DNA from: Avena insularis
Taxonomy: Eukaryota; Streptophyta; Magnoliopsida; Poales; Poaceae
DNA length: 64,000 nt
Direction: 5' to 3'
NCBI GenBank assembly: GCA_023614405.1
Contig: JAJUPC010000040.1
Location: 1-64,000, forward strand
The notes under the pieces are model-generated. The model saw only the letters and a program-made list of their open reading frames with translations. It made no database searches and was not told the origin of the DNA. A program made the position numbers and the translations under genes. Positions 53,918-64,000 of the stretch are shown piece by piece (the first letter of the stretch is position 1; each line of letters begins with the position of its first letter).

Positions 53918-56443
53918 GGGAGGAGTAGGGTTGGGTTATAACATCTGCTTGACAATTTCAACGATGGAAATCTGGGATGCTATCAGGTTTTTCCCACAAA
54001 CAAGCATGGTCAGTTACGGGTCGGAGCAGAGTGGCTCGGGATTGATCTGTTTAGATTTAAACAACTGGAAAAGACGCAGTCTTTTCCCCTTAGGACGATT
54101 CTAGGTAGGTTTAGCGTAGACTCCATTCTTCTTCGAGAAACGAGACGATGGGTTGAGCCTTCTTTAATCCATTTCTTGCTGAAGTCGGCCTCTCTGCCTG
54201 CTTGGTCTTGCAACATCAGAAGTGCTGGCTGGGCTGTCGACTCTGTGATGGAGAACTTTCCTGAAGTACCTTCTGATTCTGGAGAAATTGCCGATTGTCA
54301 TCCTTGTTGCAGGGTCAATGGTTGGGATTTTGCTAGGGTGGTCATCCCTTAACGATAACTAGTGTTCGACTCCTAGGTTCTATCGGGTTTTTGGGTGGGA
54401 AAGACGCAGTCTTTCCCCCTTAGAGCGGCACTAGGGTTTTTGGGGGAGTCACCGACCTTCCTGATTGGAGTAGTAGATGATGCTGGGGATGGCGCTGCAC
54501 CTTTGATTCTAAGGTAGTTACCTCCCACCGACCTTGTACCGCTTCGTGGGAGGCGTTGATGCCACTTCCTGGAGTAATAGTCATAGCGGGAGAGGCGTTA
54601 AACTAGCTTCTAGTGAGTTAGTTCTGAGCTGAGTATGGGTCCAAAAGGGGTTGGCGATTGCCGTTGGCTTTTGGCGGTCTAGGAACGCGGTTCTGTAGAT
54701 AGGGGGTTGTTTCGGGTTCGGTGTGATGCAACGTCGCGGGTAAAACATGGAAAGAAGGGTATTATCCTTGCATAACATCCAACAAGGTTCACTCAGAAAT
54801 CAGTAGATTTGCGCCGGCCAATGGAGAAGGTACTTGACTCCCTACTGAGCAGGTTTCGAGACGATCCATCACTTTCTAGAGGTTAGCAGAGTAAATTGGT
54901 AGGGTACGAATGACTATGTCGAGAGTGCTCCTTGAATCTTGTAGCCGTCCTGGGTTGGGTACCAACTTTGGTTACTGCCTTTACTTGGGGGTCTGAGGGA
55001 CATTCAGTTCTTGGGCAGGGAGGGTCGTGCCTTTCCTGATGTTTGTTTTGACAAGTGGATCTTTTAGGGTTGGTGACCATAAGAGGGGTTGATACTCGTG
55101 AAGGGGGCGGTTATTCGTTCTTCGGCTCGGGGTTTGCAACGTCTTCAGAGAATCTCGATGCTTTAGGTTTCTTTCTACTCCTTGGGGAGTAGGATTGACA
55201 GCGTCGGGTAGTCATGTCCTCTTAAATCTGAACGTCTCAGTTGTTGAGAGGATCGAGCAGACTTCTGAAGATTGTTGATGATGTCTGTCTTCTGTTCCTC
55301 TGATGACTCTCAAGGTGGGGTTTGGAGCAGGTTCTTGGATTGGAGATCTCCGGGTATTATCTTCTCATGGCCGGTCTTCTAGAATAGAGTGGAAAGACGT
55401 AGTCCTTCCACCTTAGAGTTTTACTTGGGGTCGTTGAGGTTGTGGTCGATCCTTCGTCTTGGGGCATTGGCGTGATACTGGAGTTGTGGTCTTCGAGTGA
55501 CGCCTTATTGCAACTGCCTTCCTATGGTTATGACCTAATGAAGCCGTACAGGTTAACTCGGGTTAGTTTTAGCGGTTAGTGACGCTTCTTATTCGTCCCT
55601 AGTCGGGGTGGAGGAAATTTTGGCTTCAGATGGGTTGTCTTCACTTGAACTCTTTTTGTTGCTTTGGTTTGTTAACGGAGTAAACTTGTTGCCTTCGGGC
55701 CTTTTTATCTTCCGGCTTCTTGGCGAAGACTCCATGTTGATTCGTCGGAGGGTTTATTAGGATTGTTACTCTTTTGGGGCGATTAAAGCTAAGGCACGAG
55801 TAGGAGTTGTCAGGGATTTCTTTAGGTGGCCATCCTGCTAAGGAGAGGTTCCAGCTATGGGGTTGCGAGGGTTACCGTCGGGATACGCCATCAAGTTGGT
55901 CATACAATATGATTGAGTGATCCGAGGCAGACAAGCAACACATTTCAAGCACCACTCAAGCACATGACAAGCATGCAGAGTGTACCATAGGTACTAAGGG
56001 GGTGACTACGCGCCATTAGGGGAATCCTATCTTGGGGTTATTTATCCTAAGTACGGGGGATACGTGTTTCTTGGCTTCTGTCTTGCCATCTGTTGTCTCC
56101 AGTGTCGTACTTGATTGATTGGGGCGATGAAGGACTCCTTTGGTAGGGCGATCTTGTAGTGTATTTTGTCGTTGGTAGCTCCTTTGTTTTTCTTGTCTCG
56201 GGGTCTCTTCATTCCAGGATCTTTATCTTCATAGTCTCTGACCGAACTTTGTTTTTGAGAACGGGACATTTGAAGTAGACAAGATATAGAGTGATCCATT
56301 TTCAAATAGTTTAAGTCAGAGAAGGTGAGATAAGAAATCCTTCAAAAAGCTTTTGGGAAATAGTTTTCGAAAGCCGGTGTTTTTAGAAATATGAGTTGTC
56401 CTGTCTAACGTCCATGCTAACTAAGGTCTCCTACAGCCAGGAT
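53918..56443 (-). other. Z internal noncoding region
   Basis: 2.5 kb without recognisable gag, protease or polymerase on either strand. Contains three copies of a palindrome built on AAAGACGCAGTCTTT (54067-54087, 54398-54416, 55391-55409). The open frame at 56042-56305 (minus) is Lys-rich but unrecognised. Confidence 0.7.
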
Positions 56444-56456
56444 GGCTCTGATACCA
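56444..56456 (-). other. Primer-binding site, Z
   Basis: TGGTATCAGAGCC on the minus strand, four bases after the LTR end. Confidence 0.88.
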
Positions 56457-56690
56457 TGTCTGTGGCACCCCCAGATTTACGGTCCGAGAATACCCGTTAT
56501 GCCTGCAATTCACGTTCCCATGATCAGTGAGCCGTGAGTATAACCGACAATTATCATTACAACATCCCTAATTAATAAATACAAGTACTTACATTTATGC
56601 CATTATGGCGATACAACATCACTAGCGGAAGACTTCAAGCGCAGAGCCCATGTCATGCCTTAACCTACAGGCGACTGACTAGAAGATGGC

Positions 56691-56734
56691 CTAGCTCGCA
56701 TAGACGTCAACGATCTCCATCATTCCTCTTGCTT
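56691..56734 (-). other. Terminal exon-like block in Z LTR
   Basis: After an acceptor-like GATTTTTCAG the minus strand reads, in the phase expected from 58034, a short peptide ending VDVYAS and a TAG. Weak support on its own. Confidence 0.3.
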
Positions 56735-57140
56735 CTGAAAAATCTGGCCAAGTAAATATCCAGGGACAATGCTGATGAGTACTTTGAATGTACTCGCAAA
56801 CCACCTTAAGAGAACAATGAAATAAAGGATATGCAATATGGCTGTGGTAGGATGTCTCCAAGAAAGGTTCTTTTATAAACTAGTTTCTCTTGTAGATATA
56901 GCATGTATCTATATCTCTGTTGAATTTTTTTATAAAACATTATGGAAACCTTTTTGAGAAATTTTTAGAAAACACTAGGATTGGGTCACCCATTTGTTTT
57001 TTCTTCCGGTCATCTCATGACCAAACTCCTTCCTCCTTTTTCCCGACCATCTCATGGTCAATTCATTTCCAAGACATTTCTTTTTCCTAAAGTACTTTTT
57101 GAAAACAAAACCAACACTGCACTACAGCAACATTCCCAAC

Positions 57141-57213
57141 CGTCCATGACCGTGGAAACGGCTATTCGAATAGATTTACACTCTGCAGAGGTTGTACACT
57201 GTACCCACACCAT
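57141..57213 (-). promoter_or_regulatory. Conserved LTR module with palindrome, Z
   Basis: Minus strand: GTGTACAACCTCTGCAGAGTGT, palindrome CTATTCGAATAG (57173-57162), then CCGTTTCCACGGTCATGG. Confidence 0.6.
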
Positions 57214-58033
57214 CCGATTACCTGTCCCTGATCCACACCGATGGTGGGTCGAATAACTGGTCAAGACCTTCCGGATGCCCTCTCCGGTACAAGTGCCTAC
57301 CCTATGAGGTTAATCCCATCAAAACCGGGACGCCCTATATAGTAACCAGCCAATCGGAGCGTGTTTTGCACCTCGACGGGTGTGTGATTTCAATGAGGGG
57401 CTCATAGTATCGCGAGGAGGCCTGTAGACCCTTCATTCCTTCTCCCAGTCGATGCTACGCATGGACCGTTAGATAGAGAAGGCCCACCCTCCGGGGATTG
57501 TTTACCCCTATAGTAGTGTGAGGCACCTATACCAGATTAGGTAAACTTTCAGCCCAGCCCCGTCCCATTCTAGAGTAATGTGGTTGCACGGGTTAATTGT
57601 TCTAGCAAAACTGCAAAGAACCGGGTGCGTTTTCATAAACATTTTTCCTCGATCATTTGTCCGAACATTTTGTAAACCAAAAACCTTTCTCATTTTCAAC
57701 ATCACTTGGTAGGCCAAGACTCCCAAGGTTTTCTCATAAAACATTTTTGCAAACCCTTTTTCCTACGGTCTTCCCATCCTATACTTTTGCTTTGGCTAAA
57801 ACAGGGTCTCCAAGGGGTTATGGTGTTATGTCACCATCTATCATGCTAGGGGCAGGTAGGTATCATAAAAGGAAGTTGTACCTAATGGTACCAAGGGGAA
57901 ATAGTTTGGAGGAGCCAAACCTTTCCCATATACAACCTAATATAGTAAAACAATGCAATTTGCATAAAAGAGTGAATAAAGCATGCATAGGTAAAATAAT
58001 AGGACAAGGCATATGAGCAAGAAGGTGGCTTGC

Positions 58034-58129
58034 CTGTGACCAGCGAGATGTCCCGTTCCTTTCTTATAATACCAGAATACCAATAATAACACTAATAAGA
58101 ATAACCCGGTGCTTCCTTCTTCTCGGCGT
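58034..58129 (-). other. Exon-like block in LTR, copy 6 (96 nt, decayed)
   Basis: The minus strand starts (after GTGTG, not AG) with DAEKKEAPGYSY in phase 1, then an in-frame TAG, and ends GTCACAG before GCAAGC. Length is a multiple of three. The acceptor change and the stop look like decay of the block found in the other LTRs. Confidence 0.4.
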
Positions 58130-61100
58130 CACACAATCGCAACTATCGCCGTTATTGAGCATACATGCAAACAAACAACACCACAATTACTACAAGGCAT
58201 AAAAGCATCAAACAATACAGCAAGAAAAGGATAATTACAAGATATTCACCAGTAGGGTATCGGAGGTATGATTTGATTGGATTGGGAGAAGATGTGGAGG
58301 TATAGGAAAAAGGAATCCTTTTGGATTTTAAAGTCTAGGAATTACCTAAGAGAGGGTTTTTGACCAAGAGCTTGATCTGTATAATAACATTGTATAAAAA
58401 TGGTATCATCAGATAGGTATTGATAAAATGAAGCCAACAAAAGTGGTTTCACTATTTTATCAAATACCAAAGATTTATAAGGGATTTTATAGTGAGTAAA
58501 ACTCTAGTTTTAGGAAATAATTGATCAGAACTGTTATGGAGTTCCAAAAATTATTTCCTTAGGTTATTAGATAGTATTTGATGTACTGATTCAAGAGGAG
58601 TTGGAATCACCTCAAAACAATTACCAGAATGCCCTTGAGAAATTCCCAAATATAGTACTGGATGAGATTTGTCTTTCATAATATTAAATTTACAGAAGAT
58701 TTTTAGGTTATTCCAAGGATACTTGTTAGGTACAGGAAATACCTTTCTGTAGAAATTGGAATCAGCCTTTTTGGACCAATTTATTGGTGAACAAACAATG
58801 CACATAATTGTTTAATTCACCATAATTCCATAAAAGATCAATAAATCTTGGGCTCCTGGGTTTTGGTGCTTATTGGTATATAGGTTTAATGGGAGTTGTC
58901 ATTAGGTCCAAAACTCATTTGATTTCACCTAGGGAAATTTCTAAAGGCAGAAAAGGCTTGATTTTGTTATTTTTAATGTGGGCAAACCAGGAAGCCAGTT
59001 GGGTGGGGCCAGTGGTAATTGCAAGGTATGACTATTACCTTCCTATACCAACAAGGTTCATGCCATTTGGAAATGCCAAGCTCTCTGAAAGATTTTATTA
59101 GTTAAAGGAATAGGCTTGGATATTTTATTTTCTATGATTTATCTGTTATGTAAATTGGTCCAAAACCAATTCTGAAGGTTAGAGTGGAGGCTTAGGTACT
59201 AGTTAAAATTATTTACTAAATTTCTTTAGGCCCTTTTTATTTTCAGAAAGATTTAAACCAGATGGTGATTTTTCTGGATCTGGGCAAATTGGATAAAAGC
59301 CAGGGAGTTGTGGGCTAGGATCTGGAGAACATGGGCCACGGAGAGGAGGATACGGCCCACCTGGGCGGTGCGCTGCAGGGGAGGTGGGTTTGAACATGCT
59401 GAAAGGCGGGGTCGGCCTGTCAGCGGTGGAGGACGACCGAAGGGGTACGGGGGAGATCCGGCCGTTGGTTTTAAGTAGATCTGACGGTGCTCGCTCGTCG
59501 TCCTCGTCGGGACACTGTCGGCAGGGGAGCGAACCCTAGGTTCGTCGGAGAGGAGTGGGGTGCTCACCAGAGGTCTTGGGAGGCTTCATGGAGTAGACAG
59601 GGAGAAGCGACGCTCCACGGCGAGTCGAACGAGGGGCGGCGAGGGTAGGTTTGTCGCCGGGAGGGAGCTCGCACGATGGCGCCTGCGGGATGCTCTCAGG
59701 AGTTCGCCGGAGCACCGCCTGGGAGCTGTCCTGGGCCAAACAAAGATCAAGGTTAGACGTAGGGGGAGGAAGGGAGCACGATAGAAGAACATGCAGAGAG
59801 GGAAAGGCAGAGGAGAGAGATACTCGAGCTCGAACTTCTCCCTGGACGAAACTCTCTTGTTTCTCTCTCTCCTGGGCAAAGCAAGGCAAGGGAGAGAGCA
59901 GGGGCTCATGGGTGAGGGAAGTAAGAGTGGTAGAGGGGAAATGAGGTGAAGGGGAGGCCTCTGGCCTATTTATTTAGAGAGGGTGTGGTCTAACCGGGAC
60001 CAAGTCCATGGTAGGGCATGGGGATGGTTCTGCTCGAGGATAGGTCAGCTTGGGCGGTGATGAGAGGGGTGTGGGGTAGCCTCTGGTCGTGCTAGGTGAC
60101 ATGGAGTGAGAGGGAAGCTGCTGCTATGACATTAATAAGAGGGGACAAGACAAGGAGGCTTTGTCTCCCTCTAAACAAGAGAAAAAGGACAAGAACTAGG
60201 GTTTGGTCACTGTAGATCTACAGTGCTGCGACCAGGAGTAGGGAGGTGTGCTGGGGTGGGGTATGAGACAAGCTTTGATGGGGTTTGATGGGGTTTGTTT
60301 AATGGGTTTGATTTGTTTTCCATATTTGATCAAAGCTTGGGTTATGAATGAAGTCCAAAAATTTACATTGGCTAATATGGGGAAAGGTTACTGGTAGATG
60401 GATATGGTCCTTATACACCTCCAAGATTTAGTTGGGATTTTTCTATGGAGTAATAGCCCACTTAAATCCATTTATTTCGAAAGTGCAGAAGTAGTTTATA
60501 GAAGATCATTTGATATTTTTACATTGGTAAATCTTGGTTTTTTGGTGTGATATGGTCCTAAATACCATAACACACATTGGATAATTTTATTGGGATTTAT
60601 TGATATGTAAAAGTATTTTTGTGGAATTATTTCTTGTTTCTTCCATTTAAGAAAAAGGGCAAAAATAAATAATAAAGGATCTCAAAAATATTTATTTTTG
60701 AGTTGGAAAGATGTGATATGATATGTAGGAATCAAATGTGCCTTGAGTTGGCAAGGTGATTTGTATAAAAGCAAACTTGTCTTTATAGGCAAGGATTTTG
60801 TGAATTTGGTAGGTAGAGGGAATTAAATAGTTTAAAAATCCAAATAATTGGGAGAATTATTTGGGGATTCTTATATCCAAGGTAGATGATATAAAATTTA
60901 TGTAGGCATCAAGGTCAACCTTGGTTTTGAAGAAAAGTGGTAGAGAGGATGGAAACTAGGGTTGAGAGGATCTAGGGTTTGGTTATTATGATGCCCTCTA
61001 AACAGGGTTGGATTAGGGAGCTCAAAGCTCACCTTGGTACAAGGGTTATATGGATGAATATACCATGTCATATAGATTATCATGGAAGCAAGAGTTGGGC

Positions 61101-62434
61101 TTGGTTGCATTTGAGGTGATCATGCTGAGATGGCAAACTTTGTTAAAAATAAGGCTAACATATCAGATACATCAGGTAGCCTCCTAAACCATGTGGGTTT
61201 AAGAAGCACAAGGATCTAATAAAAACAAGTGAATTGGGGATTGGTAGGCCATGATTAGTAGATCAAAACCATGCAAAGAGTTGGTCAAGTGGTGGTGGCA
61301 TATAGATGTGAGCTTCTGCCAAAGTAGGCAAGATGATAAGATTTGCAGAAAAGATTAGTATCTTGACTACCAAACCATCATGGATGAGTGGGAATTCGGA
61401 TGGATTAGCCTAGGGAAAGAGTGGGCCTTGGTATTACTACTGATGTACTACAAGATGGTTCAAGTGCATTCTCAAGAAGGCACATGGGTTGGAAAAGCTA
61501 AAGCTCTAAATATTGAATCTAGATAAGAAATCCAGACTTAGCCATTTTGGCAGATTTGGTGATTTTGACTAGTGTTCAAGAGGGAAACAACTGAGAGGGT
61601 GGCAAAGGTTTATCCCTTCCCTAAAGTGGTTGATGTTGAGGTGTAGATTTAAGAGAGGGGATCAAAACTTGGATTGGGTCTCCACTAGGTTGGAAACCAT
61701 CAAGAGGGATTATCCCTGGATTGAGATAAGGATGGGATGAGATGATCACTTGAGTGGCTTAGGATAGATCTAGACTTGGATGCTTGCTTTGAGTTTGATG
61801 ATCACAAGCATGGGTTGGGTCCTAAGGGGTGAGCTACTAGATTAGGTCACTCTAGTTCCTAAGCAAACAATGCAAACAACAGATCAAGGCAATTCATCAG
61901 ACAACAGATCAATGCAATTCATCTTGTCACTTATCCAACTATTACTAGGGTTACCATCAAGCCTAGCTTGAGGTAAGGATGGGTATGTTGAAAGGGGTTT
62001 TTCTTTGAAGTAAGATAAGTACCATCTTGGTATCTCTACCAAGATTGAGATGAAAAGGTTTTAATAAGGTTTTGGAAAACCTAGGGACAAGAGTAGTTGA
62101 AGGTTCTGTCTTGAAAACATAAGGAGATAATATATTGGTATCCATAGTTTGTCAAAAGAAACTAGTAAAGTATTTTGTTGGGTCAAAGTCATCTTGGCTC
62201 AGGTTTTTGAAATGCCAGAACATTTGAGAACATGAAAGATGAGCCAAGACATCTCTTTTGTGAAATAGTTTTTTTTGTAAACTAGTGTTGAGATGAGGAG
62301 TACACAAAAAATACACAAACAGTTGCTTAAGCACAAGCAAACAAGTAAGCACACATTTCAAGAAAAAGTTTTTGTTCCCCCTGATTTTTGCCTTTTGGAC
62401 ATTTAATCAGTGTTTTTGAAACTAGGATGTTACA

Positions 62435-63297
62435 AACCCTCCCCCCATAATGCTGAAAGTAAGAAAAATCATTTCCCTTAATATCATTTTGTGATATGTG
62501 GGTTATCGATGAGCATTGGTTTTGAACTCAAGATACATCTTCGCGGTTTCATGCCATGCGCTCCAACATGGTGGCTTCGGCCACCGCCCTGTTCCTTGAG
62601 AAGAGTTGGTTTCTATTGGATCTTTTTGGATTTAATTGCATATCTTGTGTTGTTATGGAAAACAAATCCAAACTTGGCTTTTAGTTGATTTGTTCTTGCA
62701 AGTTTGGGTGTGTAGTACCATCTCAGTTTGGTGCATCGCTCTTCTTCCTTTTTTGCATTTTGATGCCAAAGGGGGATAAGTAGTTCTATATAGGTCTCCG
62801 TGGATTTGCATGGGTCGGGCACAAGCATTTGACTTCTTTATTGTTTGTTTTCTTATCGGTTGCTTGTGCCCATTTAGCATTGAACCTTTCTTTGTGCTCA
62901 GTTTGTATGAGACTATGTCGTATTGCACTATGGTTTGTGTGTGGATTTATTTTTGGGATTTTCTGTGGATGCTATTTATGGCCTTAAGGATTTCTGGACT
63001 TATATCTATGGATGCATTATACTGGTGAAGTGGTGGTTTGTTTCAAGGACTAATATTATTGCGTCTTATTTTGGCTAAGTTCATCTCCTGGTGGTATGAA
63101 GTGTCTCCTAACTCATCTATGTTATATCCATCAATCATATGAAATTGGCTTGTTCGTTAGTATGTGCATTTGTATTGAAATGCAAGTTATTGATATGGAC
63201 ACATTTAGGGGGGAGCCTCTTTCATTTCTTTAAGATGATGTTAGTAGGTTTTATTGGAAATCCTAGTATTGTCATCTAACACCAAAAAGGGGGAGAT
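62435..63297 (+). other. Probable 3' UTR of plus-strand Copia
   Basis: No coding region. TTTTGATGCCAAAGGGGGATAAG (62757 on) and AAAAAGGGGGAGAT (63284-63297, the polypurine tract) are typical of the SIRE/Maximus 3' end. Assignment to the element at 43602-53803 is inferred from order, strand and the shared CGGATAATC motif. Confidence 0.6.
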
Positions 63298-64000
63298 TGA
63301 AAGAACATTTCATGATCTCTAGTGTTTTGTGTGTTAGATAACAATATCAAGGATTATTTAATATGTGTTGAAGTGCTGCAGATCTTAGCAATTTCAAAAG
63401 GAGATCAAAAGTGTTTTGGGGGGGCGGATAATCTGCCACTGCAAGGGGCCGGATAATTCGCCCCTCCCCCAATCACAAAGGGCGCAAGGGCGCGGCACAC
63501 TGTGTGTGGGGGGATATCTCTCGGATTGTCCGGCCAGGGCCAGAGGTTTTCCCAGGCTGGATAATCTTCCCCTCAAGGGGGATGGATAATCCACCCCCTA
63601 GGATTTCTGCAAAGTGTGCCACAGTGCGGCGCACTGTGTTTGTGTGTGTGTGGGGGGGGGGAGTTTCCCCGGACTTTCCGGCTCTCGGGAGGATTTTTCC
63701 CCAAGGCGGATAGTCTGCCCCATGGGGGGCCGGATACTCCGCCCCCTCGAGGATTTTCTCCAAGGAAAGGTCGGCGTGGATCTCAGTGAGGGGGCGGATT
63801 TTCCCCTGGACTTTCTGTCTTTGGGGCGGAGCTTTCCACCAGGGAGGATAGTCCGCCCCTAGTGGGCAGAGGGTATTTAAACCCATCTCTCCCCTCCTGC
63901 CAGAACTCTTGGTTCATTTGAAAAAGACAAGATCTGCTCCTCAAGTTCCATCCAAGATATCTCCACCTTCATCCACCCAAAGGCGTCGTTCTTTGGGGGA
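63298..64000 (+). repeat. Copia 3' LTR, partial
   Basis: Starts TGAAAGAACATTTCATG right after the polypurine tract; compare TGAAAGGGCATTTATG of the minus-strand Copia LTR. Multiple GGCGGATAATCYGCC-type palindromes (63420-63860) form the U3, followed by TATTTAAACCC (63870) which may be the TATA box. Cut by the window end. Confidence 0.8.

Larger units (their letters stand above)
53804..62434 (-). mobile_element. Minus-strand Gypsy-type element Z, no coding region
   Basis: The 5' LTR is 62434-56461, initiator-Met primer site 56444-56456, internal region about 2.5 kb without gag or pol, polypurine tract 53885-53893, and only 77 bp of 3' LTR (53880-53804) identical in layout to 62358-62434. The rest of the 3' LTR was lost in a deletion that also removed Copia sequence. 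Because it lacks any polymerase it was non-autonomous (a large retrotransposon derivative). Confidence 0.85.
56461..62434 (-). repeat. Z 5' LTR (6 kb)
   Basis: 5974 bp, TGTAACATCC to GGGTGCCACA on the minus strand. Contains a TATA-like site (59976-59966), a GC-rich stretch (59300-59900), a decayed exon-like block (58129-58034) and the palindrome module (57213-57141). No nested element is obvious, though the length leaves that possible. Open frames at 59209-59944 are shadows of the GC-rich part. Confidence 0.8.

Noticed and set aside
62435..62450. Possible second polypurine tract (minus strand GGGGGGAGGGTT) next to the Z 5' LTR start
   Set aside because: It would imply a tandem Z element to the right, but the sequence beyond reads as Copia 3' UTR on the plus strand and no Z internal DNA follows.

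Overview
The window is intergenic DNA from a large grass genome, most likely Pooideae (Triticeae or Poeae type). It is built almost entirely of nested LTR retrotransposons plus one CACTA-like DNA transposon. I found no host protein-coding gene, rRNA, tRNA gene or CRISPR array. The grass assignment rests on recognisable element types: SIRE/Maximus-type Copia, an Athila-type Gypsy with a tRNA-Asp primer site, and Tekay-type chromoviruses with very long LTRs. All coding regions carry stops and/or frameshifts.

Layout, outermost to innermost. (1) A plus-strand SIRE/Maximus Copia starts at its leader (43602). Its gag is split from its pol by a solo LTR ('Y', 45993-50583, target duplication CTAAT). 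Its reverse transcriptase is cut off near 53803, and its 3' UTR and 3' LTR probably resume at 62435-64000. (2) A second, minus-strand Copia lies against that leader. Its 5' LTR begins at 43601, runs left, and resumes at 4010-3657, followed by a broken gag (3564-2760). This gag is cut by an X-family LTR end (2666-2759), which is itself cut by an inverted Y-family LTR (1-2665). (3) A minus-strand Athila-type element (4011-42841, duplication GCCGG) sits inside that Copia LTR. It has gag-protease and a second ORF but no visible polymerase. (4) Inside the Athila element are a solo LTR ('X', 34278-38226), a CACTA-like element (28168-32537) and a Tekay-like element (6084-26869, duplication TCTTG) that has lost gag-pol. 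(5) Inside that Tekay-like element is a second, coding chromovirus (10049-21046, duplication GAGAA). At the right, a minus-strand Gypsy element 'Z' (53804-62434) with a 6-kb LTR is fused by a deletion to the Copia reverse transcriptase.

The chromovirus at 10049-21046 is the most complete: an extra upstream ORF (coiled coil plus acidic tail), gag with a histidine-rich linker and zinc knuckle, protease, reverse transcriptase, RNase H, integrase and chromodomain. Three in-frame stops and at least three frameshifts make it non-autonomous now.

The most unusual signal is in the LTRs. Four different Gypsy LTR families carry a short exon-like block at a similar position, starting after AG and ending at a GCAAG donor-like site. 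Block lengths are 102, 60, 87 and 75 nt, all multiples of three, all open in the same phase. In three of these families a later acceptor-like site leads, in the same phase, to a short terminal ORF. A decayed fifth family copy is in Z. Two small inverted repeats, one before the polypurine tract and one in the LTR, show compensatory base changes between families, which suggests conserved RNA hairpins.
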